IMG/VR virus record: IMGVR_UViG_3300009790_000044
Coordinates: 1-31,866 of that record
DNA length: 31,866 nt
Source: a virus
Reading direction: 5' to 3' (one strand)
Made by a program: the position numbers and the translations under genes. A model generated the notes under the pieces. It saw nothing but the letters and a program-made list of their open reading frames with translations. It did not search any database and was not told where the DNA came from. This document shows, in pieces, positions 23,922 to 30,541 of the stretch. Each line of letters begins with the position of its first letter. Position 1 is the first letter of the stretch.

Positions 23922-24691
23922 AGTTTTACTTCTCCTTTTTTTCTATTGTAATCTCCTTTACGTAAGATACGGGCACACCTAGCTTGTTGCAAAGCTTCAG
24001 CCTCAGTGTATCCCTTCTTCTTATAGGTATATAATACTTTGTCCCACAGTTCTAAGATGGGTACATTAATATCATCCCCTAGTATCTTCTCAGCTGTCTT
24101 AATACCTATACTAGGACAGCCAGCATATCCATCTACTGCGTCACCAGTTAGGGACTGTATCATAAACCAGTAATCAGCTTCGGCTTGGGTTATCTTATTG
24201 ACGGTAGTTCCATCAGCACATACTTTTGTAGGTATCTGTCTTAAGTCTTTATCAATAGAGACAATGACATTATCATAATCATAGTATGGGTCAGGTGTTG
24301 TAGCTAAGATACCTAAGACATCATCTGCCTCTAGGTTATCCCACATCACACCTTTGTGGTTTTCCATTATGTGCTTACGTAGTAACGGTAGTACTAATGG
24401 TTTACGTTTAGCTTTACGATTGTCTTTGTATGTTGGTAGTACATCCTTCCTAAAGTTAGTAGGGGATGTTAAACATATCCTGACTTTGTCTCCGTCTAAG
24501 TTTTGTTTGAGTGTCTTAATGGCTTCATCTACTAGACCACAGCACTTGTCCTCGTATGAGTGTAGTGTCCATAGTCCATCACCCCAGTTAACTGCTTCTT
24601 CATTTTGAAGAGCGACAGTATAAATAAGAATGTCACCATCAATAAGTAACTGCTTCTTAATGTGCAGTGGTTGTTTAGGTTGTCTGTTCAA
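23900..24691 (-). CDS. 6: 5'-3' exonuclease (gp6-like, FEN family)
   Basis: 263 residues. The start appears to be TTG at 24691, overlapping the polymerase stop (TTGA) with GGAG nine bases upstream; no in-frame ATG occurs early enough to keep the needed N-terminal LLIDGDIL motif (Asp18, Asp20). Further metal-binding motifs are NLEADDVLGI, SIDKDLRQIP and the helix-three-turn-helix LTGDAVDGYAGCPSIGIKTA. These match the FEN/T7 gp6 exonuclease family, which removes RNA primers and degrades host DNA in T7. The late part contains a copy of the phage promoter motif (24047-24069). Length is shorter than T7 gp6 (about 300). Confidence 0.93.
   Translation of the reverse strand: MNRQPKQPLHIKKQLLIDGDILIYTVALQNEEAVNWGDGLWTLHSYEDKCCGLVDEAIKTLKQNLDGDKVRICLTSPTNFRKDVLPTYKDNRKAKRKPLVLPLLRKHIMENHKGVMWDNLEADDVLGILATTPDPYYDYDNVIVSIDKDLRQIPTKVCADGTTVNKITQAEADYWFMIQSLTGDAVDGYAGCPSIGIKTAEKILGDDINVPILELWDKVLYTYKKKGYTEAEALQQARCARILRKGDYNRKKGEVKLWQPRRR
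24047..24069 (-). promoter_or_regulatory. Probable intragenic phage promoter inside the exonuclease gene
   Basis: The minus strand has TTAATGTACCCATCTTA followed by G at 24052 (GAACTG). It differs from the group consensus essentially only at -13 (T for A); the other variable positions occur in other copies. It would add transcripts for DUF3310, nrdA and nrdB. Coding constraint (VPILELWD region) makes chance possible but a 16/17 match is unlikely. Confidence 0.65.
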
Positions 24692-26427
24692 TGTGTTTCG
24701 CTCCAGTTGTCACCGACTTTGTATTCACCAGTCAGTGGTATTCTTAAATCAAAGTACTTGCCTGTTGCTTCGATAGCTTCGACAGCTTTCTTACCTATGA
24801 TGTCCGCCCAGTCATTTCCACACTCTACTTGTATTTCATCATGTACCCACACCACTTGGTTAACATTCATGTACCCTTGTGTCCTTTTATTAAACTCAAC
24901 CAACCAACGTTTGCATACTAATGCACCACCTGATTGTAGTAATGTATTCAATGCTGAATGTGCTGAGCGTACCTTAACGTTCCTACCATCTAGTCCTTTG
25001 ATGTAACCTTTGGCAGCCGACGTTTGTACAGCTTCCATAAGTTTACTCAAGGCTGGTAGGTTGTTTAAGAATCTTTGTTTAACTAACTTAGCTTCCTTAA
25101 CTGACTTACCAGTAACGTCAGCTATTTTGTTAACGCCACCACCATACAAGAAACAATAATAAAAACGTTTAGCTAAGTCTCTTGAGTCTAGACCAGCTAA
25201 CTTCTGTGTCTCTGTGTGTATGTCACCATCAAGTACTACCTTAGTGTATGCCCCGTTGTCAAACTTAGCCATGTAGTGTGCTAACATTCTGACTTCCAGT
25301 GCTGATACATCTATGCCCACTAGCTTACGATTGTATGGTGTAGTAAATAATTCTCTACACTCTTTACCGTATGGTGCGTGAGCACTGGGTACTTGTGCTA
25401 AATTAGGGTAGGCATGGCTGGCTCTTGCAGTCACCGTTGAATTAGTGTTGCAAGTGCCGTGAAGTCTGCCAGCTTTAACAAGCTTCAACCATGCCTGATT
25501 CCCCGTAGCTAACTGTCCAATCCTTTTATCTAAAAGGAAATGTTCAGCGAGGAGTTTCGCTTCGGGAAAATCTAAACTATTTAATACTGCGTCATCTACC
25601 TTTGGTTTACCGTCAGATGTATACTCGTCAGGCTTCCAGCCATACTTTTCTATTAGTCTTTGTGATACGTGTTGTCTACTGGATGGATTAAATACTTCTT
25701 CAGTCTTCTTAATAAATGGTTGTCCCTTAACATACCCTCTAGTCTTGTTGTTAACTTTGGGTATGAATGTTGTCTCTTTAACAATAGGTGGGAATAATTC
25801 TTGTAACTCTTCTTCTATCTCTAAGCGTCTAGCTTCTAGTCTACCGTAGAGTTCTTTAGCTTTGTCTTCATCAAACATAAAACCAAATTGTTCTTGCTTA
25901 AATATAATCTTAGCAACGTCATGCTCTAGCTTCATAGCTTTATCAGAGTAACCCTTCTTCTCTATTGCTCTGTATAAACCAACGTTAACATGTACGTCTT
26001 GCTTACAGTACTCTAACATCTCAGGCGTAAACGTTTTCCAGTCAGTCTCTATGTGTGCTTTGTATGTACCGATACGGTGACCCCATGACTCAAGGCTGTG
26101 TCTGCCTATAAGTTTAGTTGGAAAATCTTTACCACGTTTAAAGTCTGCGTCTCTAATGTCAGGGAATAATAAACGAGTAGCAATGATGGTATCAAAGACA
26201 TCACCTTTAGGTTTAAAGTCATATAACTTTTTCAATACAGGTAAATCAAACTTTAAAATGTTATGACCCACTAGTAAGGCTGCTTTTTCCATGCGGTGTA
26301 TAGCTTCCTCTACTGGGACATCTATTAATTCATCTTTATCTAAATCATAAAGTACAATGCAATGTACCTTAGTACACTCATGTAAGAAACCATCAGTTTC
26401 TATATCAAATAAATATCTTCTCTTCAT
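24688..26427 (-). CDS. 5: Family A DNA polymerase (gp5-like)
   Basis: 579 residues (T7 gp5 has 704). Proofreading domain: FDIETDG with Asp8/Glu10, HNILKFDLPVL with Asp61 and YCKQDVHV with Asp144. Polymerase domain: motif A GIDVSALEVR (Asp373), motif B RDLAKRFYYCFLYGGG (Arg416, Lys420, Tyr424) and motif C WVHDEIQVE (Asp530, Glu531). The O-helix residue equivalent to E. coli 762 is Tyr, as in T7. The stretch between LFPP and VFNPSSR (214-251), where T7 carries its thioredoxin-binding insert, is only about 35 residues. Starts with an ATGA overlap on the nuclease gene. It replicates the genome with gp4, gp2.5 and gp6. Confidence 0.97.
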   Translation of the reverse strand: MKRRYLFDIETDGFLHECTKVHCIVLYDLDKDELIDVPVEEAIHRMEKAALLVGHNILKFDLPVLKKLYDFKPKGDVFDTIIATRLLFPDIRDADFKRGKDFPTKLIGRHSLESWGHRIGTYKAHIETDWKTFTPEMLEYCKQDVHVNVGLYRAIEKKGYSDKAMKLEHDVAKIIFKQEQFGFMFDEDKAKELYGRLEARRLEIEEELQELFPPIVKETTFIPKVNNKTRGYVKGQPFIKKTEEVFNPSSRQHVSQRLIEKYGWKPDEYTSDGKPKVDDAVLNSLDFPEAKLLAEHFLLDKRIGQLATGNQAWLKLVKAGRLHGTCNTNSTVTARASHAYPNLAQVPSAHAPYGKECRELFTTPYNRKLVGIDVSALEVRMLAHYMAKFDNGAYTKVVLDGDIHTETQKLAGLDSRDLAKRFYYCFLYGGGVNKIADVTGKSVKEAKLVKQRFLNNLPALSKLMEAVQTSAAKGYIKGLDGRNVKVRSAHSALNTLLQSGGALVCKRWLVEFNKRTQGYMNVNQVVWVHDEIQVECGNDWADIIGKKAVEAIEATGKYFDLRIPLTGEYKVGDNWSETH

Positions 26428-26756
26428 TTGTTAAAGTGTTCTCCTTTGCTCATTTGTTGTCTATATTCTTTTAAGTCACGCTTGAACCAAACCTTTTTAG
26501 TTTCAGGACAGACGTAAACTATTCTTACACCAAGCTTATTACCTAGTGCATTAGTAATACGTGAAGTGACCCAACCCTTTGGGTTGTAATATGCACATTT
26601 AAAATCAATGTAAATACATTCATGGGTCTTGCTATTAATAGCGACACAGTCAATAACACCTTGTGGTGCTACGTTGTCGAAGACCCAGTAACCTTGCTCA
26701 ACCAGCCACGCCTTGCCGAACAGCTCAGCCCAGTGACCCTTATCTCTTTTCTTCAT
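26424..26756 (-). CDS. PD-(D/E)XK nuclease, Holliday-junction-resolvase-like
   Basis: 110 residues. It has the order expected for the PD-(D/E)XK fold: KGHWAELFGKAWLVEQGYWV with Glu11, then APQGVIDCVAINS with Asp36, and IYIDFKCAYY with Asp51-x-Lys53. The C-terminal half (LGVRIVYVCPETKKVWFKR) supplies the remaining strands. Archaeal and phage resolvases and VRR-type nucleases share this layout. Overlaps of four bases (ATGA) on each side place it in the replication unit, immediately before the polymerase. It may resolve branched DNA or act at replication forks beside endonuclease I; the specific substrate cannot be read. Confidence 0.75.
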   Translation of the reverse strand: MKKRDKGHWAELFGKAWLVEQGYWVFDNVAPQGVIDCVAINSKTHECIYIDFKCAYYNPKGWVTSRITNALGNKLGVRIVYVCPETKKVWFKRDLKEYRQQMSKGEHFNK

Positions 26757-27040
26757 AATTTTATTTTAATTATTTTTTGTATTACACAAGTGGGAATAAT
26801 AGTAGTGTTGCCAATATCTTTTATCTTACCATCACTATCAATGTTGAAGTCACTAGCTAGTCTAGTAACCTTGCTGTCTTTTTTAATTAACCATCCACTA
26901 GATATACATATAGGTAGCTCGTCTGTGATTAAGTCATCTTTATCACGCCACTCACTGTCTGACTCTATGTCATACCAGTAGACCATGACAAAGTCATGCT
27001 TCATTATATCTAGTTTAGGTAAGTATCTTTTCTTTTGCAT
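26753..27040 (-). CDS. Hypothetical protein, 95 aa
   Basis: 95 residues, beta-rich, with the pattern VYWYDIESDSEWRDKDD, LPICISSGWLIKKDSKVTRL and GNTTIIPTCVIQKIIKI. A similar pattern (W.D...DSSW, then a vague CVSVGWLL and a final IPKG.I) occurs in small proteins of many phages, where the function is unknown. Both start and stop overlap neighbours (TAATG and ATGA), so it is a true part of the replication unit between gp4 and the nuclease. I do not assign an activity. Confidence 0.72.
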   Translation of the reverse strand: MQKKRYLPKLDIMKHDFVMVYWYDIESDSEWRDKDDLITDELPICISSGWLIKKDSKVTRLASDFNIDSDGKIKDIGNTTIIPTCVIQKIIKIKL

Positions 27041-27264
27041 TAGTGTACGGGGTGTTTGACCACCTCTATTTGTAGGGCTCTGTTGTCCCCCTCTTCTATG
27101 AGTTGGTCAAGAGCCATGTTTATTAAACCTTCCGCAATATCAGTACCAACAGGAATTTGAATAATATGATTAGTCTCCTCAGTCTCCTTAAGGGCTCTCA
27201 TAATTATCTGTGTCCATTGTACTGATTTGTATTCCATGTTAGAAGTCGTCCTGTACATCTCCAT
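27040..27264 (-). CDS. Hypothetical protein, 74 aa (start uncertain)
   Basis: 74 residues from the ATG at 27264, which overlaps the end of gp4; an ATG at 27237, one base after the gp4 stop, would give 65 residues (MEYKSVQWTQIIMRALKE) and is equally likely. The sequence has two helices (QIIMRALKETEETNH and IAEGLINMALDQLIEEGD) around IIQIPVGTD and a final strand LQIEVVKHPVH. No recognised family. It lies between primase-helicase and the 95-residue protein with a TAATG coupling to the latter. Confidence 0.65.
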   Translation of the reverse strand: MEMYRTTSNMEYKSVQWTQIIMRALKETEETNHIIQIPVGTDIAEGLINMALDQLIEEGDNRALQIEVVKHPVH

Positions 27265-28837
27265 CTGTCTCCGTTAAACATCCTGTTGCTAAGTCATAGT
27301 AAAGAGTACAAGCCTTGCCTGTCTCTCCACTAAACCTGTTCTTAAGAATATTTACTTGAGCCAAGTTCTTGTCTGACTGTAAATCTCTAGACATACTTAT
27401 TATCATATCAGATAATTGTCCGATTGACGCAGACCCACGTAAACTATTCATTGATACTGCTACACCATCCTCATAACCTTTGTTACCTTCAGGTCTTTTA
27501 AGATGTGATACCAATATCAGTCCTATCCCTGTCTCTTCTACTAGAGTCCTAAGCTTTGATACTGTGTAATCTATAAGTTTACGCTCGTCACTTGTAGTCT
27601 CATCACCCACAGCTGACAATGCCATGTGTAAGTGGTCGAGTATTACAAAGTCAACGCCGCACCCTTTAGCTAAGTATCTAATCTTAGATAGTAAGTTGTC
27701 ACTTGCAGTTGAACCAAAGTGATTATATAAATAAAATTTACCACTGCCTACGGTCTTGTCGAAGACAGTCTTAAGCTTCTTATCATCAACACCAGTACGG
27801 TCTAGATGTAATGGCTTACCTAATTCTATACCCATAATACCTAAGGCACTACGCTTGATAGATTCCTCAAGTGCTATGTAACCAACGCTGAAATTTTTTT
27901 TCAGTAAATGTAAGGCTACATGTCTACAGAAACTAGACTTACCTACACCACTACCAGCGGTGACAGTAACCAGTTCACCTTTACGTAGTCCATGTGTCTT
28001 GATGTTAAGACAGTCAAAAGGATACTCTACTGTAACGTAGTTGTCTTCCTTCCGTATGTCATCCCACAGGTCAGCCCCAGCTACAATGCCGTCGGGCTGA
28101 TAAGCTTTGGCTGACCAAACGCAGTCGATTAACTCTTGTGCTTTACCAGCACACAGCATTTCGTTTGCGTCCTTCAAAGGCAACGAGCATATTTTTGCCT
28201 TGTTTGGTGAGAAGATTTTTGCACATTCAGTGGCAGCCTCTTTACCAGCTGTATCATTATCAAACATTAGAACAACAGAGTCGAAACCCTCAAGCCATTC
28301 TAACTCTTTAAGTAAATCACGCTTTGCCCCCTTAGCTCCAGTCTTAACTGATACTACAGGATACTTATTCTTATTTACTTTCGAGACAGAGAGAGCGTCA
28401 ATCTCACCCTCTGTAACAATAACCATCTTACCTTTATCACGCCATAGGTGCTGACCAAATAACTGAGCGTCCTTAGCTTCACCTATCCACTGAAAACTTT
28501 TATCAGGGTAGCGTAGCTTCTGAGCTACTAGTTCATGGTCTTTGTTATAGAAATTAGCTATCTGCACTGGTCTCTTATGAGCTGTGCCTATCTGATAGTT
28601 AAACTTCTGTAACGTATCGACATCTAGTTTACGTTTGGCAAGAGAGGTGACTGTCCCACTGACAAAGTCAGCGTTGCTGTTGGTGGAAAGCTCGGGTGTT
28701 GTCATTGATTCTCCATTTGTATGATATCCACAACCAAAACAGTAACTGTGTCCGTCGCTATATACGGCAAGGTTATCCTTGCTACCACAGGATGGACATG
28801 GTGCATGGTGTAGAAATGTGCTGTCATTTGTATTCAT
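27239..28837 (-). CDS. 4: Primase-helicase (gp4-like)
   Basis: 532 residues (T7 gp4A has 566). Zinc-binding primase finger: CPSC (14-17) and CFGC (33-36). Toprim core: VTEGEIDALS with Glu143 and MFDNDTAG with Asp193/Asp195. RecA-type helicase: Walker A GSGVGKSS (295-302, Lys300), Glu324-containing ALEES, Walker B VILDHLHM (398-405), ILVSHLKRP and an arginine-bearing NSLRGSASIGQL. The C-terminus is acidic and ends in Phe (DGDVQDDF), as in T7, where this tail binds the polymerase. It unwinds DNA and makes primers at the fork. The first ATG has no clear ribosome site and lies only three bases after the predicted +1 of its promoter. Confidence 0.97.
   Translation of the reverse strand: MNTNDSTFLHHAPCPSCGSKDNLAVYSDGHSYCFGCGYHTNGESMTTPELSTNSNADFVSGTVTSLAKRKLDVDTLQKFNYQIGTAHKRPVQIANFYNKDHELVAQKLRYPDKSFQWIGEAKDAQLFGQHLWRDKGKMVIVTEGEIDALSVSKVNKNKYPVVSVKTGAKGAKRDLLKELEWLEGFDSVVLMFDNDTAGKEAATECAKIFSPNKAKICSLPLKDANEMLCAGKAQELIDCVWSAKAYQPDGIVAGADLWDDIRKEDNYVTVEYPFDCLNIKTHGLRKGELVTVTAGSGVGKSSFCRHVALHLLKKNFSVGYIALEESIKRSALGIMGIELGKPLHLDRTGVDDKKLKTVFDKTVGSGKFYLYNHFGSTASDNLLSKIRYLAKGCGVDFVILDHLHMALSAVGDETTSDERKLIDYTVSKLRTLVEETGIGLILVSHLKRPEGNKGYEDGVAVSMNSLRGSASIGQLSDMIISMSRDLQSDKNLAQVNILKNRFSGETGKACTLYYDLATGCLTETDGDVQDDF
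28703..28714 (-). promoter_or_regulatory. Internal ribosome site and start for a gp4B-like helicase
   Basis: Within gp4, GGAG (28714-28711) precedes ATG (28705-28703, codon 45) by five bases. The resulting protein would lack the whole zinc finger but keep Toprim and helicase, the arrangement of the T7 short form 4B (start at codon 64). Confidence 0.65.
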
Positions 28838-28857
28838 GTCTAAAGGGGTACTTTAGT
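28835..28857 (-). promoter_or_regulatory. Phage RNA polymerase promoter before gp4 (phi3.8/phi4-like)
   Basis: The minus strand has CTAAAGTACCCCTTTA followed by G at 28840; the segment after CCC is one base shorter than in the other copies. The stop TAA of the upstream gene (28855-28853) is within the motif. The ATG of gp4 lies at +4, so the transcript would be almost leaderless. CTAAAG and CTTTAG also form a six-base inverted repeat around TACCC. Confidence 0.72.
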
Positions 28858-29041
28858 CGTAGGGTTTTCTGTCTTGTAATTTTTTATAAGCTTGGTCAAT
28901 CAAGAAAGCTACCTCACCTGACCCACTTCTAAATGATTCTTTAGTAAGAGAGACTAGTTTTTGTTTTGTCTCATGTGTTACTACTACTTGAGTGTATTTC
29001 TGTTTTCTTTCTGCATTAACGTCTCTAAATTTTTTTTCCAT
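28853..29041 (-). CDS. Small ribbon-helix-helix-like protein, 62 aa
   Basis: 62 residues: a basic N-terminus (MEKKFRDVNAERKQK), a predicted strand TQVVVTH, helix ETKQKLVSLTKES, turn RSGSGEV and helix AFLIDQAYKKLQDR. This strand-helix-helix order is that of Arc/CopG-type DNA-binding proteins, which act as dimers and usually repress or organise DNA. It has GGAG seven bases upstream of the start and lies between amidase and gp4. A role in regulating host or phage transcription is inference from the fold alone. Fold assignment is moderate. Confidence 0.65.
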   Translation of the reverse strand: MEKKFRDVNAERKQKYTQVVVTHETKQKLVSLTKESFRSGSGEVAFLIDQAYKKLQDRKPYD

Positions 29042-29055
29042 TTTATTTCTCCATT

Positions 29056-29499
29056 TTATTTTAATAGTTCTTGTACATTAAATTCAGGCTCAGTTGTGTG
29101 GAAGATGTCCCTGTGTCCTATGATTTCTATAACGTCAGGAAACTCCATCTTCAAGTCATCTACTGTCCGCTTCAATGCTTTAAACTGGTCAAGTGTGTAG
29201 TTACATTCTGATGTACCGTCACCTTTGCCACCACCTATCAATACTATACCGATAGAATTTTTATTGGTGGGTTGATGTTTGTTTCGGTTCATTTCGTAAT
29301 GTAAGAACGCACCAGCTGAGTCAATATCTCTACCGTCCTCTACTGTTCCATCTCTCTTTATTATTTTATGAAATCCACCTTCGAGTAAACCTTCCTTGCG
29401 TCCCTCTATGTCTATCTCTCTGCTACCCCAGTTTTCACTCGGTTTAGTATGAGAACAACAGACCACTATGTACTTGGTTTTTTTTCTTTGATTTCGCAT
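29056..29499 (-). CDS. 3.5: T7-lysozyme-like amidase (gp3.5-like) with altered active site
   Basis: 147 residues from the ATG at 29499; AAGGA abuts the ATG two codons earlier but lies six bases from this one. Similarity to T7 lysozyme is clear: TKPSENWGSREID, FHKIIKRDGTVEDGRD, NSIGIVLIGG, YTLDQFKALKRTV and IGHRD. T7 lysozyme is a Zn amidase that also binds and inhibits the RNA polymerase. Aligned by motif, Zn ligand His17 is Cys14 here (with His17 three residues later), Tyr46 is Phe43, Lys128 is Thr135, and ligand Cys130 is Glu137; only His129 of the metal site is conserved. Amidase activity may be changed or lost. The gene overlaps endonuclease I by 34 bases. Confidence 0.85.
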   Translation of the reverse strand: MRNQRKKTKYIVVCCSHTKPSENWGSREIDIEGRKEGLLEGGFHKIIKRDGTVEDGRDIDSAGAFLHYEMNRNKHQPTNKNSIGIVLIGGGKGDGTSECNYTLDQFKALKRTVDDLKMEFPDVIEIIGHRDIFHTTEPEFNVQELLK

Positions 29500-29915
29500 A
29501 GCCATTCCTTTGGAATATGTTTAGTAGCATACTTGAAGCCATACTTTTCACACCACATACCATATGTAGTCTTACTCCGTTTGTTTATCTTGGCTTTAGC
29601 ATTGCTGAATAAGAAACGTATATCCAATTCAGGATACTGTTCCTTAATTAGTTTCATTTTCTGTCTATCTGCTGTCGTAAACAATCCCTTCGTCTCAATG
29701 AATATGTTTTGCTCAGGAAGATAGAAGTCAGGTGTATAAGTATGTAGTTTCTCAGGTTTAGTGTACTTTAATTTAGTCTCTTCAAACTCATATAATATAC
29801 TTTGACTTCTAAGTTCCCCAGCGATTCGTTCTTCAAGTCCTGACCTGAATCCGTAAACTAGTCCAACCTTTTTAGAAGTCAGAGGTTTCCGTTTCAGTCG
29901 TGCTCTCCATGTCAT
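29466..29915 (-). CDS. 3: Endonuclease I, Holliday-junction resolvase (gp3-like)
   Basis: 149 residues from the ATG at 29915, exactly the T7 gp3 length; the frame is open 25 codons further up, but there it overlaps gp2.5 more and no ribosome site is seen. AGGAG lies 13 bases before the chosen ATG, which is long. Active-site motifs, numbered from this start: FRSGLE with Glu28, TYTPDFYLP with Asp63 and IFIETKG with Glu74 and Lys76, matching T7 Glu20, Asp55, Glu65, Lys67. Downstream, EQYPELDIRFLFSNA and WCEKYGFKYATKHIPKEW also follow gp3. It cuts branched DNA, helps break down host DNA and resolves replication intermediates. Confidence 0.95.
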   Translation of the reverse strand: MTWRARLKRKPLTSKKVGLVYGFRSGLEERIAGELRSQSILYEFEETKLKYTKPEKLHTYTPDFYLPEQNIFIETKGLFTTADRQKMKLIKEQYPELDIRFLFSNAKAKINKRSKTTYGMWCEKYGFKYATKHIPKEWLCEIKEKKPST

Positions 29916-30495
29916 TGTTAACTTGTGTCTCCTGATGTTCGTAGCCATCTGTTTCATCAAACCCGAAGCCTTTGGCATTGCCGCCACCACCTTCTACAAG
30001 TTTAATTATTTGTACTGCTCTCAGTCTCATAGAAACACCAGCACCAACCATAGCTGTATAGTATGGGATAAGTTCAGCTGATACTTTTATCTCTGACCCT
30101 GACCATACGTTTACATCTTTCATTGGTGTACCTTTAGCGTCAAACAATGCAACCTTGTTAGGTATAATTGTTCCGTCCTTAGATACTATCTGTGCTTTAC
30201 ATTTGAATTTAAAGATAGTGTTACCAGTTGAATTACCAGCGTCATCTACCTCTTCAAAGTAAGGTGCGTCAGCTTGTTTAATCTTCTTGCCCTTAGCTTT
30301 TTCTTGAGCTAATTCTTTAGAAGTTTCTAAAGCTCGGTCAATGCGTTGCATTAACTCTCCAGCGTCCTCAGTCTTTAAGATGAGATTAGTTTTATAATGC
30401 CCATTCTCATCAAAGCGAGTATCAGGCTGTGTTAACCACGCATACTGACTAACGCCAATAGGTGTTACTACTTTTTCATTTTGTTGTGTTGCCAT
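29872..30495 (-). CDS. 2.5: Single-stranded DNA-binding protein (gp2.5-like)
   Basis: 207 residues (T7 gp2.5 has 232). An OB-fold-like body (VTPIGVSQYAWLTQPDTRFD, YKTNLILKTEDAGELMQRID, WSGSEIKVSAELIPYY, MRLRAVQIIKLVEGG) is followed by a Gly-rich hinge and an acidic tail ending TETETSDF. The T7 tail also ends in Phe and contacts DNA polymerase and helicase. The FGFDETDGYE segment before the tail is typical of marine homologues. It coats ssDNA and stimulates gp5 and gp4. First gene after the RNA polymerase; ATG with GGAG seven bases upstream, driven by its own phage promoter. Confidence 0.95.
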   Translation of the reverse strand: MATQQNEKVVTPIGVSQYAWLTQPDTRFDENGHYKTNLILKTEDAGELMQRIDRALETSKELAQEKAKGKKIKQADAPYFEEVDDAGNSTGNTIFKFKCKAQIVSKDGTIIPNKVALFDAKGTPMKDVNVWSGSEIKVSAELIPYYTAMVGAGVSMRLRAVQIIKLVEGGGGNAKGFGFDETDGYEHQETQVNNDMESTTETETSDF

Positions 30496-30518
30496 TTTAT
30501 CTCCTTGATTATGGTTTT

Positions 30519-30541
30519 ATTATCTTATATGGGTACTTTAA
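30519..30541 (-). promoter_or_regulatory. Phage RNA polymerase promoter before gp2.5 (phi2.5-like)
   Basis: The minus strand has TTAAAGTACCCATATAA followed by G at 30524 (GATAAT). The RNA polymerase stop TAA (30540-30538) forms part of the motif. It lies just upstream of gp2.5, the place of T7 phi2.5. Confidence 0.82.

Noticed and set aside
29916-29990. 25-codon N-terminal extension of endonuclease I
   Set aside because: It lies in the end of gp2.5, has no ribosome site, and the shorter form has exactly the T7 gp3 length and motif spacing.
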